From Pseudomonas sp. P818 (GTDB lineage: Bacteria; Pseudomonadota; Gammaproteobacteria; Pseudomonadales; Pseudomonadaceae): a DNA stretch of 64,000 nucleotides. Shown here in pieces: positions 30,482 through 39,148 of the stretch. Every line of letters starts with the position of its first letter. Position 1 is the stretch's first letter. Both the position numbers and the translations under genes were made by a program. The stretch is taken from NCBI RefSeq assembly GCF_000418555.1, contig NZ_ATKM01000005.1, positions 372,001-436,000 on the forward strand. Reading direction: 5' to 3'. The notes below the pieces were generated by a model that saw only the letters and a program-made list of their open reading frames with translations, did not search any database and had not been told where the DNA came from.

Positions 30482-30937
30482 TCAGCCAATGACGCCATAG
30501 CCGCGCGCCATCAGCGTAGCCAGCAGCGGGATGACCAGCAACAGCAGCAGCTCGATGCGAATGCTCCAGGTGACCAGGCGAACCTGCCGGGCGCTCGGCT
30601 CTGGCACCTGGCCGGCCTTCACCGTGCTACGCCATTTGATGAACACCAGGGTGGGCAGGATCGACAGCAAGCCGACCAGGATGAACAGGCCGAGCTTGGC
30701 GTGGAACAGGCTGTTACCCATGTAGTAGGCCGCGCCCTTGCCGAACCACAGCACCCGGGCGATACCGGTGACCAGCACCAGGCCGGCGCAGACGCCATAG
30801 GCCAGATCGGTGATCATCAGGCTGCGTGCCCGGGACAGATCCAGCGGCGCCTTGAACAGCACGTGTTCGATGCTGAGCAGGGCGAACAGGGCGAAGATCG
30901 ATAGGTAGTGCAGGTAAGCGACGAACGCGGCAGCCAT
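30482..30937 (-). CDS. DUF2214 family membrane protein
   Basis: 151 residues with four clear hydrophobic segments (around 5-25, 43-63, 79-100 and 125-147). It matches DUF2214, a family of small inner-membrane proteins of unknown function common in proteobacteria, seen next to speA in pseudomonads. Lies 12 bp downstream of the GAF-GGDEF gene on the same strand and is probably co-transcribed with it. Confidence 0.78.
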   Translation of the reverse strand: MAAAFVAYLHYLSIFALFALLSIEHVLFKAPLDLSRARSLMITDLAYGVCAGLVLVTGIARVLWFGKGAAYYMGNSLFHAKLGLFILVGLLSILPTLVFIKWRSTVKAGQVPEPSARQVRLVTWSIRIELLLLLVIPLLATLMARGYGVIG

Positions 30938-30949
30938 GTGTGTTTCCTT

Positions 30950-31987
30950 TCAGGGTGCGCTGGGGGCGAGTTCAGTGCGGTTGCGACCGCCGTGTTTGGC
31001 TCGGTAAAGCGCCTGATCAGCACGTTTGAGCGCGTCCATGGCGTTCTCGCTGGAGCCGATAAGCGTGCAGCCGAGGCTGGCGGTCTGTTGCAGCGCGGCC
31101 TTTTCCAGCTGCATCGGCTGGCTGGCGATGGCCAGGCGGATGCGCTCGGCAATTTGCAGCAGCTCCTGTTCATCGTGCACCTGGGAGAGGATGACGAATT
31201 CCTCGCCGCCATTGCGTGTCACCACATCCTGCGGGCGCACCGCTGCACTCATGCGCCGGGCACTTTCCCATAAAACGTGGTCGCCACCATCGTGGCCATG
31301 GTTGTCATTGACCTGTTTGAAGTGGTCCAGGTCGCAGTAGATCAGGCCCAGGCGCAGCCGGTGGCGCTCGGCTAGCGCTTGCTCCAGTGGCAGAAAGTGC
31401 AGCAGCCCGGCGCGGTTCCACAGCTGGGTCAGCGCATCGAGCATGCCCTTGCGCTGCTCGCGGCTGAGGGCTTCGCGCAGGTCACTGGCCTGTTGCGAAC
31501 AATGCTGCAGATGCAGGTAGTTTTCGGTGAGGTAGGCCAGGTCGCTTAGCCTGAATCGATCCTGGTAGTCGAACTGGCGCGGCTGCGGGTCCGCCAGGCA
31601 TAGCGTGCCCATTGGCATGCCATCGGCGTCGTGCAGTGGCCAGCCGGCATAGAAACGTACGTCAGGGGTGTTGCGTGCCAGTTCGGTGCCGGCGAAACGC
31701 ACATCCACCTGGCTGTCCTCGACGATCAGCGGTGCGTCATCCAGCACGGCATGCGAGCAGTACGAGAGGCTACGCGGCGTTTCAGCTGCGTCCAGCCCCT
31801 GGCGGCTCTTGAACCACTGACGATCACGGTCGACCAGGGTGATCAGCGCCATCTTCACCTGGAACAGGTCGCGTGCCAGGCGGGTCAGCGCATCGAGATA
31901 GGGATCGGCGGGCGTGTCGAGCAGCTCCATGCGATCCAGGGCTTCCTGGCGCTCGGCTTCATTCGGTGGGACTGGCACGCTGAGCAT
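30950..31987 (-). CDS. GAF-GGDEF diguanylate cyclase
   Basis: 345 residues, soluble. A GAF sensory domain occupies about 20-165 (YCSHAVLDDAPLIVEDSQVD, FYAGWPLHDADGMPMGTLC) and a GGDEF domain the rest, with an intact active site NGGEEF and the upstream DLDHFKQVNDNHGHDGGD metal/substrate motif. It should make cyclic di-GMP in the cytoplasm in response to an unknown signal bound by GAF. No RxxD inhibitory site is evident just before GGEEF. A MITE-like element begins about 15 bp upstream of its start. Confidence 0.88.
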   Translation of the reverse strand: MLSVPVPPNEAERQEALDRMELLDTPADPYLDALTRLARDLFQVKMALITLVDRDRQWFKSRQGLDAAETPRSLSYCSHAVLDDAPLIVEDSQVDVRFAGTELARNTPDVRFYAGWPLHDADGMPMGTLCLADPQPRQFDYQDRFRLSDLAYLTENYLHLQHCSQQASDLREALSREQRKGMLDALTQLWNRAGLLHFLPLEQALAERHRLRLGLIYCDLDHFKQVNDNHGHDGGDHVLWESARRMSAAVRPQDVVTRNGGEEFVILSQVHDEQELLQIAERIRLAIASQPMQLEKAALQQTASLGCTLIGSSENAMDALKRADQALYRAKHGGRNRTELAPSAP

Positions 31988-32001
31988 GGGGCGATCTCTC
32001 C

Positions 32002-32146
32002 TAGCAGGCTGTTGAAAAACTACCTACGTTGGCAATACTGCGTTAAAAACGGCCTCAAAATGCTCATTTACACCTGTAAACTGCGCTTTTTCGGCCGTTT
32101 TTGCCTTGTCTTACCTGCCTCGCCTACGTTTTTCAACGGCCTGCTA
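32002..32146. mobile_element. 145-bp MITE-like palindromic element, copy 1
   Basis: Bounded by 19-bp inverted repeats TAGCAGGCyGTTGAAAAAC (18 of 19 matching) at 32002-32020 and 32128-32146. The inside is also largely palindromic (AAAAACGGCC at both shoulders; ATTTACACCTGTAAAC at the centre). No coding capacity. Its right end provides the TAG stop of the MATE gene. A second element of equal length lies at 63357-63501. Confidence 0.75.
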
Positions 32147-33490
32147 ATTCTGGGAAGGGAACCACAGGTCGCGACGGCTCAATTGCCAAGCATAGCCAGC
32201 CAATACCAGGCTGCGCAGCCCCATGAACGCTAGAAATGCCAACCACAGCCCGTGGTTGCCCAGACTTTGCAGCCACCAGCCCAGCGGCAGCGTCAACGCC
32301 AGGGCGATGAGCATGGCGTCGCGCATTTCCCGGGCGCGGGTGGCGCCGATGAACAGGCCATCAAGCAAATAGCTCCAAACCGCCAGCAAAGGCAGCAACG
32401 CCAGATACGGCAGGAAGTTCAGAGCCAGTTCGCGGACCTCGGCAATGTTCGTGAGCATGCTGACGAACCAGTGCCCGCCGAGCAGGAAGAACAGCGCAAA
32501 GCCGGCGCTGGCCAGCAGTGACCAAGTACCGGCCACCAATAGTGAGCGACGTAGCGCATCGCGATCTCGCGCGCCAAGAGCATGGCCGCACAAGGCTTCG
32601 ACGGCGTGCGCCAGGCCATCGAGGGCATAGGCGGTGAGGGTCAGGCCGTTGAGCAGCAGGGCATTGGCCGCCACCGTGGCATCGCCCAGGCGTGTGCCTT
32701 GCACGGTGATCAGGAAGAAAACCAGTTGCAGCGCCAGGGTGCGGATGAAGATGTCGCGGTTGACTGCCAGCAGTGGTCGCCAGTTGCTCCAGTGCCCCAG
32801 CGCGTGGGTGTCGAGACGGCCGGGATAGTGCTGCAGAGCGCCACGGGCCAGCCACAGACCGAGCAGGGCGCCGCTCCATTCGGCAATCACCGAGGCCCAG
32901 GCCGCGCCAGCCACACCCCATTCGAGGCCGAGCACGAACAGCAGATCCAGCGACACGTTGATCAGGTTGGCGGTGAGCAGAATGGCCAGTGGGCCACGGG
33001 CACTCTGGGTGCCCAGCAGCCAGCCGATCAGCGCATAGGTCGCCAGGCTGGCGGGCAGGCCGAGTAGTCGAATCTGGAAATACTGACGCGCGAGCTGGTC
33101 CAGTTCGGCCGATGGCTGCATCAGGCTCAGCGCCGCGCTACTGAAGGGCAAGGCCAGCAAACCGAGGAGCAGGGCCAGCAATACGCCCAGGCCGAGCCCC
33201 TGCACCAGCACCTGGCGCAACGCACCGCCATCTTCGCGCCCAGCCGCCTGGGCGGCGAAACCGGTGCTGCCCATGCGCAGAAAGCCCATGGCCCAGGTCA
33301 GCAGGGTATAGAGGCTGCCTCCGACTGCGACCGCAGCGAGCTGGTGAGCATGCGGCAGATGGCCGACCACGGCGGTGTCGACCAGCGCCACCATAGGCAC
33401 CGATAGGTTGGAGAGAATCATCGGCGCCGCAAGCGCCCAGACCTTGCGCTGGGTCGGGGTGTGGCGCCAGGCTTCGAACAGGGCGTGCAT
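32144..33490 (-). CDS. MATE-family efflux transporter (DinF-like)
   Basis: 448 residues with about twelve membrane segments, arranged as two repeats. It has the MATE start (KVWALAAPMILSNLSVPMVALVDTAVVGHL) and a central region that fits DinF-type members. Such proteins export cationic or oxidised compounds using sodium or proton gradients; no substrate can be assigned. The last codons (FPSQN) and the TAG stop run into the terminal repeat of a MITE-like element, so the C-terminus may have been trimmed or altered by its insertion. Confidence 0.88.
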   Translation of the reverse strand: MHALFEAWRHTPTQRKVWALAAPMILSNLSVPMVALVDTAVVGHLPHAHQLAAVAVGGSLYTLLTWAMGFLRMGSTGFAAQAAGREDGGALRQVLVQGLGLGVLLALLLGLLALPFSSAALSLMQPSAELDQLARQYFQIRLLGLPASLATYALIGWLLGTQSARGPLAILLTANLINVSLDLLFVLGLEWGVAGAAWASVIAEWSGALLGLWLARGALQHYPGRLDTHALGHWSNWRPLLAVNRDIFIRTLALQLVFFLITVQGTRLGDATVAANALLLNGLTLTAYALDGLAHAVEALCGHALGARDRDALRRSLLVAGTWSLLASAGFALFFLLGGHWFVSMLTNIAEVRELALNFLPYLALLPLLAVWSYLLDGLFIGATRAREMRDAMLIALALTLPLGWWLQSLGNHGLWLAFLAFMGLRSLVLAGYAWQLSRRDLWFPSQN

Positions 33491-33636
33491 GGGGCGTGGG
33501 GTTCCGGCAAAGCGCCGATTATAGGCGCCCTGCGGAGTGTGCGCAGCTTGGCGGATTTTCTCGCCTCGCCTCGTCGGCGCATTGGCCGCTCAGCTATAGT
33601 ATCCGCCTTCGCGCCCCCCACTCTCCGGAGCCCGCA

Positions 33637-36600
33637 ATGCCGAACAAAGGACTGCTTCTGGCCTTGGTGCTGACCCTGCTCAGCGCCTGTGATTCCTCCC
33701 AGCCCCCTGCCACGGTGACCCCTGCCGCTCCTGCCGCGCAACAGCCGCAGGCGCCCAAGCCTGCGGTCGACCGCGAGGCGCTGGCCAAGCGCTATGCCGG
33801 GCGCGAGCTGGAGGTGGTCGATGTTTCCGAAGTACAACTCGATGGTGCCAGTGCACTGTCGGTGACCTTTTCCATTCCGCTGGACCCCGACCAGCCCTTC
33901 GCCGAACGCCTGCATCTGGTCGACAGCGTCTCGGGCAAGGTCGATGGCGCCTGGGAGCTGACCGACAATCTCAGTGAACTGCGCCTGCGTCACCTGGAGC
34001 CCAAGCGCAAGCTGTCGTTGACCATCGATGCCGGGCTGAAGTCGATCAACGGCGGCAAGCTCGCTGCCGAGCATGTCAGCCGCTTCGAGACTCGCGATCT
34101 GCAGGCCAGCGTCGGTTTCGCCAGCCGTGGCTCCCTCCTGCCGACCCGCCTGGCTGAAGGCCTGCCGGTGATCGCGCTGAACGTCGACAAGGTCAATGTC
34201 GAGTTCTTCCGCATCAAGCCCGAGGCGCTGCCGAATTTCCTCTCGCGCTGGGGCCGCGCCAGCAATCTGGATACCTGGGAAGCTCGCGAGCTGCTGCCGA
34301 TGGCCGATCTGGTCTATGGCGGCCGCTTCGACCTGAACCCTGCGCGCAACACTCGTGAAACGCTGCTCTTGCCTATCGCCGGCCTGGAGCCGTTCAAGCA
34401 GCCTGGTGTTTATCTGGCGGTGATGCGTGAGGCTGGCAGTTACAGCTATTCGCAACCGGCCACGCTGTTTTCCCTGAGCGATATCGGCCTTTCCGCACAT
34501 CGCTATCGTGACCGTCTGGATGTGTTCACTCAGGCGCTGGAAGGTGGCAAGGCGCAGTCCGAGGTGCAGCTGGAACTGCTCGATGGCAGTGGTGCGCTAC
34601 TTGTCGAAGGCAAGACCGATTCGGCTGGCCATGCGCAACTGCCGCTGCCGGCCAAGGCCCAGGTGCTGGTGGCCAAGCAGGACGAGCAGACCAGCCTGCT
34701 GCGCCTGAACACCCCGGCGCTGGACCTGGCCGAGTTCGATATCGCCGGACCCAAGGCGCATGCCCTGCAGTTCTTCGTGTTCGGTCCGCGTGATCTGTAT
34801 CGCCCCGGTGAGACCGTGCTGCTCAACGGCCTGCTGCGCGATGCCGACGGCAGTCCGGTGAAGGCTCAGCCGGTCAGCGTCGAGGTGCGCCGCCCGGATG
34901 AGCAGGTCAGCCGCAAGTTCGTTTGGAATGCTGGCGATAACGGCCTCTATCAATATCAGTTGCCGCTGGCCGAAGAGGCGCCAACCGGACGCTGGCAGTT
35001 GTTGCTCGATCTGGGCGACGGCAACCCGCAGCTTTATGAATTCCTCGTCGAAGACTTTCTGCCCGAGCGCATGGCCCTGGAGCTCAAAGGCCAGGACCAG
35101 CCCTACGCGCCAGGTGACAGCGCCGAGTTCGCGGTGACCGGACGTTACCTCTACGGTGCGCCGGCCGCCGGTAATCGCCTGACCGGGCAACTCTACGTGC
35201 GCCCGCTGCGTGAGGCCGTGGCGAGCTTGCCGGGATATCAGTTCGGCGATATCACCGAGCCCGACCTGAGCCAGGACCAGGAGCTCGACGAAGTCAATCT
35301 CGACGATCAGGGCCGCGCCGTCCTGCGCCCGGAAAACCGCTGGGGTGACGCCAAGTCGCCGCTGCGTCTGATCCTCCAGGCCAGCCTGCAGGAGTCCGGC
35401 GGCCGCCCGATCACCCGCCGCATCGTCCAACCGGTATGGCCGGCCGAGCGCCTGCCGGGCCTGCGTGGCCTGTTCGAGGGCGAGGAAGTCGACGCCGACA
35501 GCCTGGCCGAATTCGAAATCCTGGTGGCCGACGCCTCCGGCAACAAGCTGGCTGCCGACAACCTCAACGTGCGCCTGGTACGCGAACGCCGCGACTATTT
35601 CTGGAGCTTCTCCGACGGTGAAGGCTGGCGCCACAACTACAACGAGAAATTCCTGACCCTCAGCGACGAGCCGCTGAAGGTCGCCGCGGGCGGCACCGCC
35701 AAGGTCAGCTTCCCGGTGGAGTGGGGCCCTTATCGGGTCGAGGTAGTGGACAACCAGACCGGGCTGGTCAGCAGCCTGCGCTTCTGGGCCGGCTACCGCT
35801 GGCAGGACAACGCCGATGGTGGTGCTGTGCGCCCGGACCAGGTCAAGCTGGCGCTGGATAAACCCGCCTATTCCGCGGGTGATGTGGCCAAGATCACCGT
35901 CACCCCGCCTGCTGCCGGCAACGGCTACCTGCTGGTCGAGTCCAGCGAGGGGCCGCTGTGGTGGGAGGAAATCAGCGTGCCGGCTGAAGGCAAGACCTTC
36001 GAACTGCCCATCGACAAGAAATGGGCGCGCCACGACCTCTACCTCAGCGCCCTGGTGATTCGCCCGGGCGAGCGCAAGGCGCAGGTCACCCCGAAACGTG
36101 CGGTCGGCCTGCTGCATCTGCCATTGGAACGTGCTCCGCGCAAGCTGGCGGTGAGCCTGGAGGCGCCAGAGAAGATGCGGCCCAAACAGCCGCTGAAGGT
36201 CAAGGTCAGTGCACGTAATGCCGACGGCAGCATTCCTGACAAGGTGCATGTGCTGGTCGCCGCGGTGGACGTGGGCATCCTCAACATCACCAGCTACGCC
36301 ACGCCCGATCCCTTCGCCACCTTCTTCGGGCGCAAGGCTTATGGCGCCGACCAGCTGGATATCTACGGCCAACTGATCGAGGCCCAGGGGCGTGTCGCCA
36401 GCCTGGCCTTCGGTGGTGACGCCGGCCTTGCCGCCGGTGGCAAGCGCCCGGATACCAGCGTGCTGATCGTCGCGCTGCAAAGCGATGCGTTGAAGCTGAA
36501 CGACAAGGGCGAGGGTGAAGTCAGCCTGGATATCCCCGACTTCAACGGTGAACTGCGCCTGATGGCCCAGGCCTGGACCGACGAGCGCTTCGGCATGGCC

Positions 36601-38535
36601 GAGGCCAAGACGGTGGTTGCCGCGCCGCTGATCGCCGAGCTGTCGATGCCACGCTTCCTCGCCGGCGGCGACGAAACCACCCTGGCGCTGGACCTGACCA
36701 ACCTGTCCGGCGCCGAGCAGCAGCTCGACGTGCAGGTCGAGGTGGAGGGTCAACTGCGTCTGCTCAACCAGGGCGAAGCGCCGATCCGCCTGAACGATGG
36801 TCAGCGCACCACCCTGCGCATTCCGGTGCGCGCCGAAGGCGGGCTGGGCCAGGGCCGTATCCACGTCGAGGTGCAGGGGCTGGTGCTGCCGAACGAGACG
36901 CTGGGTGACTTCAGCCGTGAGTGGACGCTGGGCATCCGTCCGGCTTACCCGGCGCAGTTGCAACACTTCCGTGCGGTACTGGGGGAGGGCGAGCCCTGGA
37001 CCCTGCCTGCCGGTACCTTGAACCAGTTCGAGCCTGCCGGGCTGGAAGCCGTGCTGGCGCTGTCGAGTCGGCCGCCGCTAAACCTCGGCGAGCAGATCCG
37101 TGCACTCAAGGCCTATCCGTACGGGTGCCTGGAACAGACCACCAGTGGCCTGTACCCGTCGCTGTACGCCGACGCCGCGAGCCTCAAGCGCCTGGGACTG
37201 GAAGGCGAGCCGGACGAACAGCGGCGCAAGAGCATCGAGCTGGGTATCGAGCGCCTGCTCGGCATGCAGCGGCATAACGGTGGCTTCGGCCTGTGGAGCG
37301 CCGAGAGCGAAGAGGAATACTGGCTTACCGCTTATGTTACCGACTTCCTCCTGCGTGCCCGCGAGCAGGGCTTCGGCGTACCGGCCGAGGCGCTGAAGAA
37401 GGCCAATGATCGCCTGCTTCGCTACCTGCAGCAGAGCAGCCTGATCGAGGCCAGTTACAGTCAGGACTTCGCCCATACCCGCTTCGCCGTGCAGGCCTAC
37501 GCCGGCTACGTTCTGGCGCGCAGCCAACAGGCACCGCTGGGCGCGCTGCGTAGCCTGTTCGACCGCCGCAACGACGCGCGCTCCGGCCTGCCGCTGGTGC
37601 AACTGGCCGCTGCGCTGAAGCTGATGGGCGATGCACCGCGTGCCGAGCAAGCGCTGAACCAGGGACTGATCCAGCAGCGCGATGGCGAACGCTGGATGGC
37701 CGACTACGGCAGCCCGCTGCGCGACCAGGCGCTGATTCTCGCATTGCTTGAGGAGCACGACCTGGCGGCCGGCCAGCGCGAGCAGCGTCTGTTCAACCTG
37801 GCCGATGAGCTGGCGGGTCAGCGCTGGCTGTCGACCCAGGAGCGCAATTCGCTGTTCCTCGCCGGGCGCGGCATTCTCGGCAAGCCGGAGCAGACCTGGA
37901 GCGCTGCGCTTGCTAGCGGCGCCTTCCAGTTCGAGCTGAGCAACCAGCAGCCCGGTATCAAGCTCGAGCGCGCCGAACTGGCTGAACCGCTGAGCGTTAG
38001 CAACGCAGGCAGCGCCAAGCTGTATCAGCAGCTGACCCTGTCCGGTTATCCGAGCCAGGCGCCGCGCGCCGGTGGCGAGAACCTCAGCATCGAGCGCGAG
38101 TACCTGGGCATGGATGGCCGTCCGCTCGACCTGCAGCGCCTGGACAGCGGCGAGCTGGTGCTGGTGCACCTGGCCGTGCGAGCCAAGCAGCGCGTACCGG
38201 ATGCACTGGTGGTAGACCTGCTGCCGGCCGGCCTGGAGCTGGAAAACCAGAACCTGGCACAGAGCGCGGCGAGCCTCGATGACGCCGGCAGCAACGTCAA
38301 GGAATGGCGCCAGTCGATGCAGAACGCGCGGATCAAGCATCAGGAATATCGCGGCGACCGCTACGTGGCAGCAGTGGACGTGGATGATTACGGCACTACC
38401 CATCTGCTCTACCTGGCCCGCGCAGTGACGCCTGGCAGCTACCGGGTGCCGCCACCGCAGGTGGAGTCCATGTATCGGCCGAGCTGGCAGGCGTTGGGGA
38501 GTGCGCCGTCTTCGCTGGTGGTTAGGGGGCGCTAA
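33637..38535 (+). CDS. bacterial alpha-2-macroglobulin (YfhM-type lipoprotein)
   Basis: 1632 residues from the ATG at 33637, with CGGAG 8 bp upstream. The N-terminus is a lipoprotein signal (LLLALVLTLLSACDSS), so the protein should be lipid-anchored in the periplasm. MG repeats fill the first thousand residues. The thioester motif CLEQ is present at about residues 1164-1167 (YGCLEQTTSGLY), followed by the helical TED domain. This protein is thought to trap foreign proteases that breach the outer membrane, with PBP1C repairing the wall. Here pbpC follows, but a DUF559 remnant and three palindromes lie between. Confidence 0.93.
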   Translation: MPNKGLLLALVLTLLSACDSSQPPATVTPAAPAAQQPQAPKPAVDREALAKRYAGRELEVVDVSEVQLDGASALSVTFSIPLDPDQPFAERLHLVDSVSGKVDGAWELTDNLSELRLRHLEPKRKLSLTIDAGLKSINGGKLAAEHVSRFETRDLQASVGFASRGSLLPTRLAEGLPVIALNVDKVNVEFFRIKPEALPNFLSRWGRASNLDTWEARELLPMADLVYGGRFDLNPARNTRETLLLPIAGLEPFKQPGVYLAVMREAGSYSYSQPATLFSLSDIGLSAHRYRDRLDVFTQALEGGKAQSEVQLELLDGSGALLVEGKTDSAGHAQLPLPAKAQVLVAKQDEQTSLLRLNTPALDLAEFDIAGPKAHALQFFVFGPRDLYRPGETVLLNGLLRDADGSPVKAQPVSVEVRRPDEQVSRKFVWNAGDNGLYQYQLPLAEEAPTGRWQLLLDLGDGNPQLYEFLVEDFLPERMALELKGQDQPYAPGDSAEFAVTGRYLYGAPAAGNRLTGQLYVRPLREAVASLPGYQFGDITEPDLSQDQELDEVNLDDQGRAVLRPENRWGDAKSPLRLILQASLQESGGRPITRRIVQPVWPAERLPGLRGLFEGEEVDADSLAEFEILVADASGNKLAADNLNVRLVRERRDYFWSFSDGEGWRHNYNEKFLTLSDEPLKVAAGGTAKVSFPVEWGPYRVEVVDNQTGLVSSLRFWAGYRWQDNADGGAVRPDQVKLALDKPAYSAGDVAKITVTPPAAGNGYLLVESSEGPLWWEEISVPAEGKTFELPIDKKWARHDLYLSALVIRPGERKAQVTPKRAVGLLHLPLERAPRKLAVSLEAPEKMRPKQPLKVKVSARNADGSIPDKVHVLVAAVDVGILNITSYATPDPFATFFGRKAYGADQLDIYGQLIEAQGRVASLAFGGDAGLAAGGKRPDTSVLIVALQSDALKLNDKGEGEVSLDIPDFNGELRLMAQAWTDERFGMAEAKTVVAAPLIAELSMPRFLAGGDETTLALDLTNLSGAEQQLDVQVEVEGQLRLLNQGEAPIRLNDGQRTTLRIPVRAEGGLGQGRIHVEVQGLVLPNETLGDFSREWTLGIRPAYPAQLQHFRAVLGEGEPWTLPAGTLNQFEPAGLEAVLALSSRPPLNLGEQIRALKAYPYGCLEQTTSGLYPSLYADAASLKRLGLEGEPDEQRRKSIELGIERLLGMQRHNGGFGLWSAESEEEYWLTAYVTDFLLRAREQGFGVPAEALKKANDRLLRYLQQSSLIEASYSQDFAHTRFAVQAYAGYVLARSQQAPLGALRSLFDRRNDARSGLPLVQLAAALKLMGDAPRAEQALNQGLIQQRDGERWMADYGSPLRDQALILALLEEHDLAAGQREQRLFNLADELAGQRWLSTQERNSLFLAGRGILGKPEQTWSAALASGAFQFELSNQQPGIKLERAELAEPLSVSNAGSAKLYQQLTLSGYPSQAPRAGGENLSIEREYLGMDGRPLDLQRLDSGELVLVHLAVRAKQRVPDALVVDLLPAGLELENQNLAQSAASLDDAGSNVKEWRQSMQNARIKHQEYRGDRYVAAVDVDDYGTTHLLYLARAVTPGSYRVPPPQVESMYRPSWQALGSAPSSLVVRGR

Positions 38536-38541
38536 AAGCGG

Positions 38542-38578
38542 CCCTCTCCCCAACCCTCTCCCATAAATGGGAGAGGGA
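38542..38578. repeat. CTCTCCC palindromic repeat, copy 3 (inverted orientation)
   Basis: CCCTCTCCC-CAA-CCCTCTCCC-ATAAAT-GGGAGAGGG, the reverse complement of the copy-5 layout. It starts seven bases after the alpha-2-macroglobulin stop codon and may serve as its terminator. Confidence 0.85.
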
Positions 38579-38660
38579 GCCGATCGTGTCAGCTGTCAGA
38601 TGTGCGTCACACGGCTTGCAAGGCAGGGTGCACTCGGTATCAGGCTTACCTCATATCGCT

Positions 38661-38699
38661 CCCCTCTCCCGCTTGCGGGAGAGGGGCTGGGGGAGAGGG
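38661..38699. repeat. CTCTCCC palindromic repeat, copy 4
   Basis: CCCCTCTCCC-GCTTGC-GGGAGAGGGG-CT-GGGGGAGAGGG. It lies 24 bp before the DUF559 start, in the same orientation as copy 5 behind that gene. Confidence 0.85.
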
Positions 38700-38722
38700 C
38701 AAAACAGGTTCAAGGAGGAACC

Positions 38723-39067
38723 ATGACCTTACTCGACAACGCCAAACGCCTGCGCCGCGAGATGACCGATGCCGAACAACGGCTCTGGTATTTCCTGCGT
38801 GCTCATCGCTTCCGTGGCCTGAAGTTCAAACGGCAGAAACCCATTGGCCCCTATATCGTCGACTTCATCTGCACCTAACGCTGGCTGGTCATCGAACTGG
38901 ACGATGGCCAACACCAGCAGCAGACGGAATACGACCAGCAACGTGAACGTTATCTGGAGAATCGAGGCTATCGTGTGCTGCGTTTCAGGAATCATCAGGT
39001 GCTGGCCGAAACGGAGGCTGTGCTTGAGCAGATTCGTCTTGAAATTGGCGAGCAAGACGGCCTATGA
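38723..39067 (+). pseudogene. DUF559 (Vsr-like endonuclease fold) gene with internal stop
   Basis: The frame begins MTLLDNAKRLRREMTDAEQR after a strong AAGGAGG site and reads a typical DUF559 protein (LWYFLRAHRFRGLKFKRQ, GPYIVDFIC). It is interrupted by a TAA at 38876, then resumes in the same frame as RWLVIELDDGQHQQQTEYD and on through YLENRGYRVLRFRNHQVL to 39067. Homologues usually have glutamate at this point, so a single GAA-to-TAA change explains the break. DUF559 proteins share the restriction-endonuclease-like fold of Vsr repair nucleases. CTCTCCC palindromes lie on both sides, and the gene has landed between two genes that are normally neighbours. Confidence 0.85.
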
Positions 39068-39103
39068 GCGTCGCCGCAAATCTTGGCATAACGCTGATCC
39101 GCT

Positions 39104-39143
39104 CCCCTCTCCCATTTATGGGAGAGGGGCTGGGGGAGAGGGG
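39104..39143. repeat. CTCTCCC palindromic repeat, copy 5 (overlaps pbpC ribosome-binding site)
   Basis: CCCCTCTCCC-ATTTAT-GGGAGAGGGG-CT-GGGGGAGAGGGG. Its purine-rich last arm ends five bases before the pbpC ATG at 39149, so the repeat itself provides the Shine-Dalgarno sequence. Confidence 0.85.
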
Positions 39144-39148
39144 CTTGC

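Noticed and set aside
34597..36966. Long minus-strand open frame opposite the alpha-2-macroglobulin gene
   Set aside because: Antisense shadow caused by codon bias; no start signal or recognisable domain.
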